Source: Nocardia transvalensis NBRC 15921
GTDB lineage: Bacteria; Actinomycetota; Actinomycetes; Mycobacteriales; Mycobacteriaceae
Assembly (NCBI RefSeq): GCF_000308875.1
Contig: NZ_BAGL01000126.1
Span: 124,001 to 188,000 of the forward strand
DNA: 64,000 nucleotides
Direction: 5' to 3'
Shown: positions 18,041 to 27,226 of the stretch, piece by piece
Numbering within the stretch: position 1 is the stretch's first letter
How the letters are laid out: each line of letters begins with the position of its first letter
Made by a program: the position numbers and the translations under genes
Notes under the pieces: generated by a model
The model's database searches: none
The model's input: the letters and a program-made list of their open reading frames with translations, nothing else
What the model was told of the DNA's origin: nothing

Positions 18041-19087
18041 TCACCCTGCAAGGAACCGCGCGATATGCGCCTGCTTGCCCGCCACCCGCACCTGCTGGAC
18101 GTGCACCGGAACGAGCCCGGCCGCGATGGCGGAGGCGAGCGCGGTGGTGTCGGGGATCAGCACCACGGCCGTTCCGCCGGGAACGAGGACGCGCCGCATT
18201 TCCCGCCACAGCCGCCGCGGATCGCCCGCGAGACGTCCCCTCGGCGGCACCTGCCCGCCCCAGGCCGGATTGCAGAGCACCCGATCCACACTCGCATCGA
18301 TCATCGATAGGGCTCCCGCATCGCCCGGCCCCACCTCGATCCCGCCGGTCGCGTTGGCCCGCGCGGCCCGCACCGCCTCCGGGTCCCGGTCGAGACCACG
18401 GTAGGACGCGTCGGGGCACAGGTGCGCCGCCTCGATCAGCAGCGTCCCCGCCCCGCAGCAGGGATCGAGAACCCTTTCCCCGCTTCGGATTTCGGCCAGC
18501 CGCGCCATCGCAGCGGCCAGCGGCGGATGCAACGTGCCGGGGATCGTCCTCCTCTTGTACGACCGCCGGTGCAGCGGGCGGTCGGCGATCCGGAGCAGCA
18601 GGCGTGCCCGGGACCCGTCCAGGGTCACCCGCCACCCGCTGTATCCGGCGGGCGGGACGGCTTCCCGGCGCGACCGGTATTCGACTCCGAATCGGCGGGC
18701 CAGCGCGCCGCCCACCGCGTCCTCGATGTCGTATCGGCTGAAGTTACGGCGGCCCAGGAACGACGCCGAGACCTCCACTCCCCCACCGAATCCGGTCCCG
18801 CCGCCGCTGTCCCTCCGGTAATCCAGCAGCTCCGCCGCATCGAGTCCGGCGGCCAGATCGGCAAGAGCCGCAACGGATTCGCGCGCCGAACCCGGATCGG
18901 GCGCGGTAGCGGCCACCGCGAAGACATCGTCCGCGACCCGCAGGTCCAGCGCCCCGGGACCGGATGGCAGAAAGACCACCTCGCGATGGCCGATCTCCAG
19001 GACGGAGCCGACTTCTTCGCACAAAATTTCTTGTGCCACAACGGTTTCCACACCGCGAACACATCGCGCCACCAGGCGGATGCCCAT
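18041..19087 (-). CDS. THUMP/UPF0020-type RNA methyltransferase
   Basis: 348 aa. The N-terminal half (to about 170) is a THUMP-like RNA-binding region beginning VARCVRGVETVVAQEI, as in RlmL/Trm14-type enzymes. The C-terminal half is a SAM-dependent methyltransferase: motif I region ERVLDPCCGAGTLLIEA near 205-221, acidic loop GLDRDPEAV near 235, and catalytic motif IV N-P-A-W-G near 272, a variant of the N-P-P-[FYW] used by guanine/adenine N-methylases (second Pro replaced by Ala). It should methylate a guanine in tRNA or 23S rRNA using SAM. It stands alone. Target base unknown. Confidence 0.85.
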   Translation of the reverse strand: MGIRLVARCVRGVETVVAQEILCEEVGSVLEIGHREVVFLPSGPGALDLRVADDVFAVAATAPDPGSARESVAALADLAAGLDAAELLDYRRDSGGGTGFGGGVEVSASFLGRRNFSRYDIEDAVGGALARRFGVEYRSRREAVPPAGYSGWRVTLDGSRARLLLRIADRPLHRRSYKRRTIPGTLHPPLAAAMARLAEIRSGERVLDPCCGAGTLLIEAAHLCPDASYRGLDRDPEAVRAARANATGGIEVGPGDAGALSMIDASVDRVLCNPAWGGQVPPRGRLAGDPRRLWREMRRVLVPGGTAVVLIPDTTALASAIAAGLVPVHVQQVRVAGKQAHIARFLAG

Positions 19088-19221
19088 GAATACACTTCTC
19101 CCGTGCCGAGGCCCGGGACGACGCCGCGTCGTCCCGCATCACCGGCGAGGGGAAACCTCGCTGCGCCGGCGGAGCCTCAGCGCAGGTGGAAGAAGGTCAT
19201 GGGCGGTATCTTAACCGGCGG

Positions 19222-20040
19222 CTACTCGTTGACCAACCGCAATCCGGGAGCGTGCGCCCGGCGGCGGTCGACCAGCCAGACCTGCACGGTCTGATCGGCC
19301 ACGGGGTTGAGGGTCTCGATCTCGACCTCGATCTCGCCGCGCTGCGGATGGTCGAGATGTACCGTGCCCGTGCGGAATTCGCCGACCCGGTGCTCGCGCC
19401 AGCGGCAGGCGAACTCCGGATACTGCTGCAACGTCTCGATCGCGGCCTCGAGGCCCGGCTCGTCCGACCAGGTCGAGCGGGCCGCGCGCAGGGCCGAGAT
19501 CATCATGTCCGCGGCGACCGGCCAGTCCTGCCAGCGCTCCCGCGCCGCCGGATGACCGAAGACGTAGCGGGCGAGATTGCCGTCGGCGGCGTCGTCGAAG
19601 ATGCCCAGCGGCTCGGCGAAATCACGCCAGGCGGCGTTCCAGGCGAGCATGTTCAGCCATCGGCCCAGGACGAGCGCCGGGGTCGGGTGCAGCGCGTCGA
19701 GTACCGCCTGCAAAGTCTCGGGGACCTGTTCCTCGGCGTGGCCCGGCGACGGGCAGCCGCCGTGTTCCAGGCCGAGCGCCAGCTTGGCGAAATGGTGCCG
19801 CTCGACCTCGTTCAGGCGCAGCGCCTCGGACAGGGCGCCCAGCACCGCCATGGAGGGATTGCTGTCCCGGCCCTGCTCGAGCCGGGCCAGATAGTCGACG
19901 CTCACACCCGCGATCGCGGCGAGTTCCTCGCGGCGCAGCCCGGGTGTGCGGCGGCGCCGGCCCGCGGGGAGCCCCACGTCCTCCGGCTGCAACTGCGCGC
20001 GCCGGGCGATGAGAAACTCCGCGAATTCCGATCGTGCCAC
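19222..20040 (-). CDS. XRE-type helix-turn-helix regulator with MmyB-like ligand domain
   Basis: 272 aa from GTG 20040. The N-terminal XRE domain contains RRRRTPGLRREELAAIAGVS and VDYLARLEQGRDSNPS (the RTPGLRREELA block is the signature of this actinomycete subfamily). The C-terminal MmyB-like domain (about 110-260) has the WNMLAWNAAWR-like segment (RWLNMLAWNAAWRDF) thought to bind a fatty acid or small lipid. It lies divergent from the YceI gene with about 100 bp between them and may control it or itself. Known relatives often regulate neighbouring oxidoreductases. Confidence 0.9.
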   Translation of the reverse strand: MARSEFAEFLIARRAQLQPEDVGLPAGRRRRTPGLRREELAAIAGVSVDYLARLEQGRDSNPSMAVLGALSEALRLNEVERHHFAKLALGLEHGGCPSPGHAEEQVPETLQAVLDALHPTPALVLGRWLNMLAWNAAWRDFAEPLGIFDDAADGNLARYVFGHPAARERWQDWPVAADMMISALRAARSTWSDEPGLEAAIETLQQYPEFACRWREHRVGEFRTGTVHLDHPQRGEIEVEIETLNPVADQTVQVWLVDRRRAHAPGLRLVNE

Positions 20041-20141
20041 GTCACCATCCTGTCCGATCCGGGTCGCGTTAGCCGCGCCCTGCCAGTACCAGGATAGCCG
20101 CGGTGTGGACAAACGGACCACGGTCCGGAAAGTTGGTTGAC

Positions 20142-20684
20142 ATGACGACTTCTTCCGACACCACCCTGAAGACCGGCCAGTGGACGCTGGACACAGCCCA
20201 CTCCTCGGTCAACTTCACGGTTCGCTACCTCGGCATCTCCAAGGTCCGCGGCCGTTTCAACACCTTCCAGACCGGTTTCGAGGTCGACGAGTCGGGCGCC
20301 GCCACGATCGAGGCCACCGTCCACCTGGACTCGTTCGACACCGGCAACGCCCAGCGTGACGAGCACGTCCGCAGCGCCGACCTGCTGGATGTCGACAAGC
20401 GTCCCACCCTGCACTTCAAGGCCGTCGAGCCGGTCCGCGTGGCCGAGGACTTCGAGGTCACCGGCGATGTCACGTTCGGCGGTGTGACCAAGCCCATCAC
20501 CCTCGACGTCGAGTGGGGCGGCGTGCAGGAGTTCCAGGGCGACGGCAAGCGCCACGCCGGATTCAGCGCGACCGGAACCCTCAAGCGCAGCGAGTTCGAC
20601 ATCACTCCGGCGTTCCCCGCCGCTATGCTCAGCGACAAGATCGCCATCGAGCTGGACATCCAGCTCATCGAACCGGAGAGCTAG
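20142..20684 (+). CDS. YceI family protein
   Basis: 180 aa, a full-length YceI lipocalin-like barrel: TGQWTLDTAHSSVNFTVRYL near the start, KVRGRF, DSFDTGNAQRDEHVRSADLLD and FDVTPAFPAAMLSDKI-like (here FDITPAFP) blocks. YceI proteins bind polyisoprenoids or fatty amides in a central cavity. No signal peptide is seen, so this copy is probably cytosolic, as in many actinomycetes. ATG 20142 was chosen; the frame opens 39 bp earlier, but that part is not conserved. Divergent from the XRE regulator; an 11-bp hairpin follows the stop. Confidence 0.93.
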   Translation: MTTSSDTTLKTGQWTLDTAHSSVNFTVRYLGISKVRGRFNTFQTGFEVDESGAATIEATVHLDSFDTGNAQRDEHVRSADLLDVDKRPTLHFKAVEPVRVAEDFEVTGDVTFGGVTKPITLDVEWGGVQEFQGDGKRHAGFSATGTLKRSEFDITPAFPAAMLSDKIAIELDIQLIEPES

Positions 20685-20697
20685 CCCCGGTGTAGCC

Positions 20698-20722
20698 GGG
20701 CCCGGGCGCACCGCCCGGGCCC
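20698..20722. terminator. Terminator hairpin after YceI gene
   Basis: 11-bp perfect GC stem (20698-20708 with 20712-20722) and 3-nt loop, 13 bp after the stop. The following Ddn-like gene has its own strong ribosome site 32 bp later. Confidence 0.75.
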
Positions 20723-20754
20723 GTCGAGCACCCTTCCCGCGAAGGAGAGCGCTT

Positions 20755-21183
20755 GTGAGCAGTGCCAACGACTGGAATACCGGCATCATCACCGAGTTTC
20801 GCGAGAACGAGGGCCGCGTGGGCGGCCCGTTCGAAGGCGCCCCGATGGTCCTGGTCCACCACCGCGGCCGCAAGTCCGGGCAGGACCACATCGTGCCGGT
20901 GATGTACCTGCCGGACGAGCAGGACCCGGCCACGATCTACATCTTCGCCTCCAAGGCCGGCGCCCCGACCAACCCGGATTGGTACTACAACCTCACCGCC
21001 GCCGGCACGGCGAACGTCGAGGTCGGCACCGAGCAGTACGACGTGACCGTCACCGAGGTCACCGGCGAGGACCGCGACCGCATCTACGCCGAACAGGCCC
21101 GGCGGTACCCGGGCTTCGCGGAGTACGCGGAGAAGACCGCGGACATCCGCACCATCCCGGTCCTGGCCCTGCGCCGCGCCTAG
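20755..21183 (+). CDS. Deazaflavin (F420)-dependent nitroreductase family protein
   Basis: 142 aa, Ddn/Rv3547-like fold (PF04075): split-barrel protein with PMVLVHHRGRKSGQDHIVPVMY near the N-terminus, IFASKAGAPTNPDWYYNL in the middle (the N-P-D-W-Y/Y-N-L block is the family signature) and FAEYAEKT at the end. Members use reduced F420 to reduce quinones or nitro-compounds, helping against oxidative stress; the lack of an N-terminal extension suggests a cytosolic form. GTG start with GAAGGAGAGC upstream. Placed between the YceI and LuxR-type genes; convergent with the latter (14 bp gap). Confidence 0.92.
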   Translation: MSSANDWNTGIITEFRENEGRVGGPFEGAPMVLVHHRGRKSGQDHIVPVMYLPDEQDPATIYIFASKAGAPTNPDWYYNLTAAGTANVEVGTEQYDVTVTEVTGEDRDRIYAEQARRYPGFAEYAEKTADIRTIPVLALRRA

Positions 21184-21197
21184 ATCCAGCGGCGGCT

Positions 21198-22055
21198 TCA
21201 GGGCAGCAGGCCCGCGCGGCGTGCCCGTACTACCGCCTCGTGGCGGGTGTGGGCACCCAATTTCGTCATCGCACTGCGTAGATAACTCTTGACCGTTTCC
21301 GGGCGGAGTGAAAGGCGCTGGGCGGCTTCGGCGTTGGTGCAGCCGAGGGCTATGTGGGCCAGGACGTCCAGCTCTCGGGGGGCCAGGGCCGGGGGGTTGT
21401 CGAGGACGTCGGGGGCGGACAGGAGCCGGGTGAGGCGGTCGGAGAGGTCGCGCAGGCGGGTGCGGGCGACGGCGTCGGTGACGGTCTGGGCGATGCCGCG
21501 CATCTCGGCGTGGATATCGCGAAGTTGTTCGGCCACAACGGCATCCGCGATCGGTGCGCCGGATTCGGCCGATTCCGCGGCCTCGCGCAGCCGTATCCGG
21601 CGGTCGACTTCGTCGCGAATGGCCAATTCCGCGGACAGCCGCCGGCTCGCCTGCACGGCCAGTTCCGCCGCGCGGCCGCCGATGGGCCCGGGGTCGCGGC
21701 TGGCGACGTAGAGCACCGCGCGCGACTCTCCCCCGACCACGATGGGCACCCCGACCACCGCCCGCAAGCCCTCGGTGAGCACCGGGGCGTCGTAGTGGTG
21801 GGTGATCGTGGAGGCCACCCGGTAGTCGGCGACGGAGGTGGGCCGTTTACTCGCCACCGCCGCGCCCCCGACACCCGACGACGGCGACACCGCCAGCCCG
21901 CGCATGGCGCTGGTGCGCGTGCCGACGAATTCGCTGAGCACCAGCGTCCCCGCGTGCACCTCCCCGCCGAACACCACGGGCATGCGGGTGACGGCCGCGA
22001 TCTGCCGGAGTTCGGCGCGCAACGCGTCGGCGTCGCGGGGGCGCAGGACGTTCAT
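21198..22055 (-). CDS. GAF-like / LuxR-type transcriptional regulator
   Basis: 285 aa. The N-terminal GAF-like sensor (about 20-150) has MRGLAVSPSSGVGGAAVASKRP and a GVPIVV-x-GESRAVLY core as in GAF domains. A helical linker follows, and a C-terminal LuxR HTH (about 225-285) reads LAPRELDVLAHIALGCTN then ETVKSYLRSAMTKLG. ATG 22055 follows GGAAAGGGGTA. It is divergent from the two acyl-CoA ligase genes with about 57 bp between starts; in actinomycetes this regulator type is commonly paired with acyl-CoA synthetases, so it probably controls them. No receiver domain, so the signal is a ligand sensed by the GAF-like domain. Confidence 0.9.
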   Translation of the reverse strand: MNVLRPRDADALRAELRQIAAVTRMPVVFGGEVHAGTLVLSEFVGTRTSAMRGLAVSPSSGVGGAAVASKRPTSVADYRVASTITHHYDAPVLTEGLRAVVGVPIVVGGESRAVLYVASRDPGPIGGRAAELAVQASRRLSAELAIRDEVDRRIRLREAAESAESGAPIADAVVAEQLRDIHAEMRGIAQTVTDAVARTRLRDLSDRLTRLLSAPDVLDNPPALAPRELDVLAHIALGCTNAEAAQRLSLRPETVKSYLRSAMTKLGAHTRHEAVVRARRAGLLP

Positions 22056-22112
22056 GTCGGTACCCCTTTCCGGGGGTGGCGGGCGGGGGAATGTGAGCTG
22101 GATCCTATCGGG

Positions 22113-23777
22113 GTGAGTTCGACAATGGGCCGGATCGCGTCGGCCAGCTACACACACGGCGCCTGGGACGTGCCGTTACTCGGCGATACGATCGGCGACA
22201 ACCTCGATCGGACCGTGGCCGAGTACGGCGATCGGCTCGCGCTCGTCGACCGCGCCGCCGGGGCGCGGTGGACCTACCGGGAGTTCGCCGCGGAAGTGAA
22301 CGCCGTCGCGCTCGGCCTGCTCGCCAGCGGCATCGGCAAGGGCGATCGGGTCGGCATCTGGGCGCCGAACCGCGCCGAGTGGACGCTCGTGCAGTATGCG
22401 ACCGCGAAGATCGGCGCGATCCTGGTGAACATCAACCCCGCCTACCGCACGCACGAGTTGCGCTACGTGCTGGAGCAGGCGGGCGTCCGGCTGCTGGTCG
22501 CGGCGCGGGAGTTCAAGACCTCCGACTACGCGGGGATGATCGAGCAGGCCCGCCCGCAGTGCCCGCAGCTGGAGCAGGTGGTGCTCCTGGACGGCCCCGA
22601 GTGGACCGCGCTGCTGGACGGCGGCCGCGCGGGCGATCCGGCGGACTTGGCGGCGGCGCAGGCGGCGCTGTCCCCCGATGAGCCGATCAATATCCAATAC
22701 ACCTCGGGCACAACGGGTTTCCCGAAGGGTGCGACGCTCTCGCACCACAATATCCTCAACAACGGCTTCTTCGTCGGCGAACTCTGCGGCTACACCGAGC
22801 AGGACCTGATCTGCCTGCCGGTCCCCTTCTACCATTGCTTCGGGATGGTGATGGGCAATCTCGCCGCCACCAGCCACGGCGCGGCCATGGTGATCCCCGC
22901 CCCGGCGTTCGATCCCCGCGCCACCCTGGAAACCGTTGCGGCCGAAGGCTGTACGTCGCTGTACGGGGTGCCGACCATGTTCATCGCGGAGCTGGCCGAT
23001 CCGGAATTCGACTCCTACGACCTGTCCACGCTGCGCACCGGGATCATGGCCGGGTCGCCGTGCCCGGTCGAGGTGATGAAGCAGGTGATCGAGCGGATGG
23101 GCATGGCCGAGGTCTCCATCTGCTACGGCATGACGGAGACCTCGCCCGTCTCGACCCAGACGCGCCGCGACGACACCCTCGTCCAGCGCACCGCGACCGT
23201 CGGCCGGGTCGGTCCGCATCTGGAGATCAAGATCATCGATCCGGTGACCGGCCTGACCGTGCCGCGCGGCGCGACCGGCGAGCTGTGCACCCGCGGCTAC
23301 TCGGTGATGCTCGGCTACTGGAACGAGCCCGAGAAGTCCGCCGCCGCCATCGATTCCGGCCGCTGGATGCACACCGGCGACCTGGCCACCATGGACGACG
23401 CCGGCTACGTCGCGATCACGGGCCGCAGCAAGGACATGGTGATCCGCGGCGGCGAGAACGTCTACCCGCGCGAGATCGAGGAGTTCCTCTACACCCACCC
23501 CGATATCCTCGACGCCCAGGTGGTGGGCGTGCCGGACGCGAAGTTCGGCGAGGAGCTGGTGGCCTGGATCCGTATGCGCGAGGGCGCGCCGCCGCTGGAC
23601 GCCGCGACGCTGCGGGAGTTCTGCTCCGGACAGCTCGCGCACTTCAAGATCCCCCGCTACGTCCACCTCGTCGACGAGTTCCCGATGACGGTGACCGGCA
23701 AGGTCCGCAAGGTCGAGATGCGCGAGGTCTCCGCGCGGCTTTTCGGCAGCACGACCGAGACAGGAGTATCCGAATGA
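22113..23777 (+). CDS. AMP-binding acyl-CoA synthetase (FadD-like)
   Basis: About 554 aa, full-length ANL-superfamily ligase: P-loop YTSGTTGFPKGA, substrate/adenine loop YGMTETSP, GELCTRGYSVMLGYW, hinge region TGDLATMDDAGY followed by GRSKDMVIRGGENVYP, and the catalytic lysine loop TGKVRK near the C-terminus. It activates a carboxylic acid (probably medium- or long-chain fatty acid) with ATP and CoA. The start is GTG 22113 or ATG 22125; neither has a good ribosome site. The stop overlaps the next ligase gene by 4 bp (ATGA), so the pair is translationally coupled. The LuxR-type gene is divergent. Confidence 0.95.
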   Translation: MSSTMGRIASASYTHGAWDVPLLGDTIGDNLDRTVAEYGDRLALVDRAAGARWTYREFAAEVNAVALGLLASGIGKGDRVGIWAPNRAEWTLVQYATAKIGAILVNINPAYRTHELRYVLEQAGVRLLVAAREFKTSDYAGMIEQARPQCPQLEQVVLLDGPEWTALLDGGRAGDPADLAAAQAALSPDEPINIQYTSGTTGFPKGATLSHHNILNNGFFVGELCGYTEQDLICLPVPFYHCFGMVMGNLAATSHGAAMVIPAPAFDPRATLETVAAEGCTSLYGVPTMFIAELADPEFDSYDLSTLRTGIMAGSPCPVEVMKQVIERMGMAEVSICYGMTETSPVSTQTRRDDTLVQRTATVGRVGPHLEIKIIDPVTGLTVPRGATGELCTRGYSVMLGYWNEPEKSAAAIDSGRWMHTGDLATMDDAGYVAITGRSKDMVIRGGENVYPREIEEFLYTHPDILDAQVVGVPDAKFGEELVAWIRMREGAPPLDAATLREFCSGQLAHFKIPRYVHLVDEFPMTVTGKVRKVEMREVSARLFGSTTETGVSE

Positions 23778-25477
23778 CCGCAAATATCGAGCTGTATCGC
23801 GCCGCCCGGGACCACCTCGTCGCGACGGCAACCGATTACGACGCCGCGCGTGCGAGTTTCGAATGGCCGCGGCTGACGGGCCGATTCAACTGGGCCACGG
23901 ACTGGTTCGACGCCATCGCCCGCGGGAACGACCGCACCGCGCTGTGGATCGTCGAGGAGGACGGGCGCGAGCGGCGGGTGAGCTTCGACGAGATGGCGCT
24001 CCGCTCCGATCAGGTCGCGACCTGGCTCGCGGAACTGGGCGTGGGCGTCGGCGACCGGGTCGTGGTGATGCTCGGCAATCAGGTGGAACTGTGGGAGTCG
24101 ATGCTGGCGATCGCCAAACTCGGCGCGGTCGTCATGCCGACCACGGCGGCCCTGGGCCCCGCCGATCTGAGCGACCGGATCTCCCGGGGCGCGGTGCGAT
24201 TCGTGCTCGCCAATACCGCCGACACCCCCAAATTCGCGGAGGTCGAGGGCGATTACACCGGCATCGCCGTGGGCGATCCGGCGCCCGGCTGGCGGCACTA
24301 CGCCGAGGCCGACGCGGTCGCCTCCGCCGGACCGTTCGAGGCCCGCACCGAGGTCACCGACGAACTGCTGGTGTACTTCACCTCGGGCACCACCAGCCGC
24401 CCGAAGATGGTGCAGCACAGCCAGATCAGCTATCCGGTCGGCCATCTCAGCACCATGTACTGGATCGGTCTGCGCCCCGGCGACGTGCATCTGGCCATCA
24501 GCGCACCCGGCTGGGCCAAGCACGCGTGGAGCTGCTTCTTCGCGCCGTGGATCGCCGAGGCCACCATCTTCGTCTACAACTACGCCCGCTTCGACGCCGC
24601 CGCGCTGCTCGGTCAGCTGCACCGGGCGCGGGTCAACACTTTCTGCGCGCCGCCGACGGTGTGGCGCATGCTGATCCAGGCCGATCTGGGCGAGCGCCCG
24701 GAGGCGCTGCGCGAAATCCTCGGCGCCGGTGAGCCGCTCAATCCCGATGTGATCGCCCGCGTCGAAAAGGCCTGGGGCCTCACCATTCGCGACGGCTTCG
24801 GCCAGACCGAGACCACCCTGCAGGTCGGCAACACCCCGGGCCAGCCGGTCAAGGCCGGATCCATGGGCCGCCCCGCGCCCGGGGTGCCGGTGGTGCTGGT
24901 CGATCCGGTCTCCGGCGAACTCGCCGACGAGGGCGAGATCTGCCTGGACCTGGCCGCGCATCCGGTGAGTCTCATGACCGGCTACCTGGAGGATCCGGAG
25001 CGGAACGCGGCGGTCACGGCGGGCGGCTACTACCACACCGGCGATGTGGCGGGCCGCGACGCCGACGGCTACATCACCTATATCGGCCGCACCGACGACG
25101 TCTTCAAATCCTCCGACTACAAGGTGTCGCCGTTCGAACTGGAGAGCGTGCTGATCGAACATCCGGCGGTGGTGGAGGCCGCGGTGGTGCCGCAACCCGA
25201 CGACACCCGCCTGGCCGTCCCGAAGGCGTACGTCTCGCTGGCGTCCGGATGGGAGCCCGGCGACGACACCGCACGCGCCATCCTCACCTACGCGCGCGAT
25301 CACCTGGCGCCGTACCTGCGGGTCCGCCGGGTCGAATTCGCCGAACTGCCGAAGACCATCTCCGGCAAGATCCGCCGGGTCGAACTCCGCAGGCGCGAGG
25401 AGGACGCGCATGCGGCGGGCACGCCCATAGATACGGAGTATCGTTACGAGGACTTGCTGTCGCCGCCGCCCGGATAG
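23774..25477 (+). CDS. AMP-binding ligase, acetyl/medium-chain acyl-CoA synthetase type
   Basis: 567 aa. The layout is that of ACSM/acetyl-CoA-synthetase-like enzymes: an N-terminal FNWATDWFDAIARG block, P-loop YFTSGTTSRPKMVQHS, APGWAKHAWS, the DGFGQTETT adenine loop, hinge YIGRTDDVFKSSDYKVSPFE and catalytic lysine in PKTISGKIRR. It should form an acyl-AMP and then acyl-CoA, perhaps from a medium-chain or aromatic acid. The ATG overlaps the stop of the preceding FadD-like gene (ATGA). Two different ANL ligases made from one transcript suggest one degradation or activation pathway with two substrates; the substrate is not readable from sequence. Confidence 0.95.
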   Translation: MTANIELYRAARDHLVATATDYDAARASFEWPRLTGRFNWATDWFDAIARGNDRTALWIVEEDGRERRVSFDEMALRSDQVATWLAELGVGVGDRVVVMLGNQVELWESMLAIAKLGAVVMPTTAALGPADLSDRISRGAVRFVLANTADTPKFAEVEGDYTGIAVGDPAPGWRHYAEADAVASAGPFEARTEVTDELLVYFTSGTTSRPKMVQHSQISYPVGHLSTMYWIGLRPGDVHLAISAPGWAKHAWSCFFAPWIAEATIFVYNYARFDAAALLGQLHRARVNTFCAPPTVWRMLIQADLGERPEALREILGAGEPLNPDVIARVEKAWGLTIRDGFGQTETTLQVGNTPGQPVKAGSMGRPAPGVPVVLVDPVSGELADEGEICLDLAAHPVSLMTGYLEDPERNAAVTAGGYYHTGDVAGRDADGYITYIGRTDDVFKSSDYKVSPFELESVLIEHPAVVEAAVVPQPDDTRLAVPKAYVSLASGWEPGDDTARAILTYARDHLAPYLRVRRVEFAELPKTISGKIRRVELRRREEDAHAAGTPIDTEYRYEDLLSPPPG

Positions 25478-25797
25478 CCGCCGGCAGCTCGCATTCGCCG
25501 CGAGGAACAGCGACGATCCGCGCCACGACCGTCACGAACATTGGCGCGTTTGCCCGAGTGTGGCGTGTTCGGCGCTGGTCCATCCACCGGCAGGCCGCAA
25601 GACTGACACCGTGCCCGCCGCGTGGCACCGGTGCCTGTCGTCCGTGAGCGCTTCACCCCTCCACCAGAAGCATCTCGGCTCGCGACGACAGGAACCGCCC
25701 GCGTGGTGTCGGTTCGGTGCACGCCGCGCGACCGCCTTACGCGGCCACACGATCCGGGATCGACCGTACGAATACCGACGACCGATTGGAGAACCCC
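25478..25797. other. Intergenic region after the ligase operon
   Basis: About 320 bp. No coding frame is supported. It presumably holds the promoter of the small gene at 25798. I see no clear terminator or RNA. Confidence 0.4.
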
Positions 25798-25989
25798 GTG
25801 TTGAACACCGCCGAGACCGCGACCGAATATGTCATCGCGGAGTTGGAGGCGAAGGGCACCGCCACCCGTGACGACTTCGACGTCCAGGCCATCGTCAGCG
25901 CCTCGCACGCGATCGCCGAGAGCTGGGACCTGCGCTCGCTGGACCGCAGCACGTTCTGGAACATCGCCGCGAGCAATCTGAAAATCTAG
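25798..25989 (+). CDS. Small acidic hypothetical protein (63 aa)
   Basis: 63 aa from GTG 25798, with TTGGAGAA ribosome site 8 nt upstream. The codon pattern is strongly GC3-biased throughout, supporting a real gene. The sequence is acidic and mixed helical (ATEYVIAELEAKGTATRDDF, then VSASHAIAESWDLRSLD and FWNIAASNLKI). No membrane helix, signal or metal motif. I do not recognise the family. It stands between the ligase operon and a convergent AraC-type regulator (61 bp gap). Confidence 0.75.
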   Translation: MLNTAETATEYVIAELEAKGTATRDDFDVQAIVSASHAIAESWDLRSLDRSTFWNIAASNLKI

Positions 25990-26050
25990 GCGTACCTCCG
26001 CATTCGCTCCGGCCGTGCGCGGTCAGGGGCGGCTACGCCGACGGTGCCCA

Positions 26051-27058
26051 CTAGATCCGGCGGTTCGCCTCGTCGCAGGGGCGGGCACGCGCGACCATGG
26101 ACCATCGCCGTGCCGCCCGGCGCATCGACCCCGCATCCGAGTAGCCGAGCAGCTCCGCCTGCCGTTCGCGGCTCACCGGACCCGCCGCCTCGGCGCGGGC
26201 CAGCCGGGCTCTGTCCAATTCCCGCCGCCACGTGGTGCCCGCCTCGGCCAGCCGCCGCTGCAGCGTGCGCGGGCTGGTCGCGAGCCGGCGGGACACCCGC
26301 TCCAGCGACACCTCACCCTCCTCGAACGCCTCCGCCAGCGCGCGACCGACCCGATCGGGCCAGGCCGTATCCAGCGGCGGGGGCGGCGGCAGCGCGGCGG
26401 CCAACGGTTGCAGCACATCCGCGAGCACCGGGTCGGAGGTGGTCAGCGGGAGTTCCATATCGATGGCCCGGAAGGTCATCGCGTCCACGGGGGCGCCGAA
26501 CTCGATCGCCGGCGTGCCGAATGCCTGGATGTACGGGGCGCGGTCGCGCGGCGCCCGCTGCCGCAGGCTCACCCGGATCGGATCCAGGCGCGCCGCCACG
26601 ACCTTGCGGGCCCTGGTCAGCACCGCCACCAGGCCCCAGATCTGGGTGTGGTCGCGGCCCGGGCCGTCGCCGTCGATGATGTCGAGATAGAGCGAGGTCT
26701 CGCCGTCGTTCTCCGCGACCAGATCGAAGCGGTGGTTGGTGGTGACGGCCGTGACGTACGGCCCGCAGGTCGCGAGCCCTGCGCCGACGGTCGGCGAGCT
26801 GGCGAACAGGTAGTCGTAGAGGCGCAGCGCGGGCAGTTGGTACTGGCTGGCGACGTGCAGGGCGACGGCCGGATCGTCCAGCGTCCGCTCGCCCACCTCC
26901 CATAATCGGGAGAACGTGTCACTGGGTACGTGCACGCCCGGCCCGGACAGCGTCCACTCCGGGACGCCGCATTCGCGCAGCAGCCGATCGGGATCGGCGC
27001 CCGCCGTCGCGAGCTGCGACAACACGAAGCGATGCAGCAATGTCTGATCTGTCCCCAA
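26051..27058 (-). CDS. AraC family regulator (Arabinose_bd/OruR type)
   Basis: 335 aa from TTG 27058, chosen because GGAGGGG sits 4 nt upstream; an open frame continues 96 nt further without family similarity. The N-terminal ligand domain (about 15-200) has the pattern of the AraC-type arabinose-binding domain family (LLRECGVPEWTLSGP, then VALHVASQYQLPALRLYDYL). The C-terminal AraC HTH includes VSLERVSRRLATSPRTLQRRL and ERQAELLGYSDAGSMRRAARRW. The second recognition helix lacks the common aromatic/Phe (Met-Arg-Arg here), and the tail is unusual, so DNA binding may be altered. Target unknown; a VOC gene is divergent 168 bp away. Confidence 0.88.
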   Translation of the reverse strand: MGTDQTLLHRFVLSQLATAGADPDRLLRECGVPEWTLSGPGVHVPSDTFSRLWEVGERTLDDPAVALHVASQYQLPALRLYDYLFASSPTVGAGLATCGPYVTAVTTNHRFDLVAENDGETSLYLDIIDGDGPGRDHTQIWGLVAVLTRARKVVAARLDPIRVSLRQRAPRDRAPYIQAFGTPAIEFGAPVDAMTFRAIDMELPLTTSDPVLADVLQPLAAALPPPPPLDTAWPDRVGRALAEAFEEGEVSLERVSRRLATSPRTLQRRLAEAGTTWRRELDRARLARAEAAGPVSRERQAELLGYSDAGSMRRAARRWSMVARARPCDEANRRI

Positions 27059-27226
27059 CGCCCCTCCTGCCCGATTGCCCCGTGCACGACATGTGCAAAT
27101 CGCTGTATCGCGCGGATCCGTTTCGCCGGTCGAATCGAACCATGCGAACCTCAACCGTAGCGCACCCGATGGCGCCGTCCGATTCGTTCAAGACCTGGAC
27201 TAATGCCCGCTTCTATCGTGGCGCAC

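Noticed and set aside
19176..19199. A 7-codon leader ORF (MTFFHLR) upstream on the minus strand
   Set aside because: Short, with no strong ribosome site or downstream gene on that strand at the right distance; likely chance.
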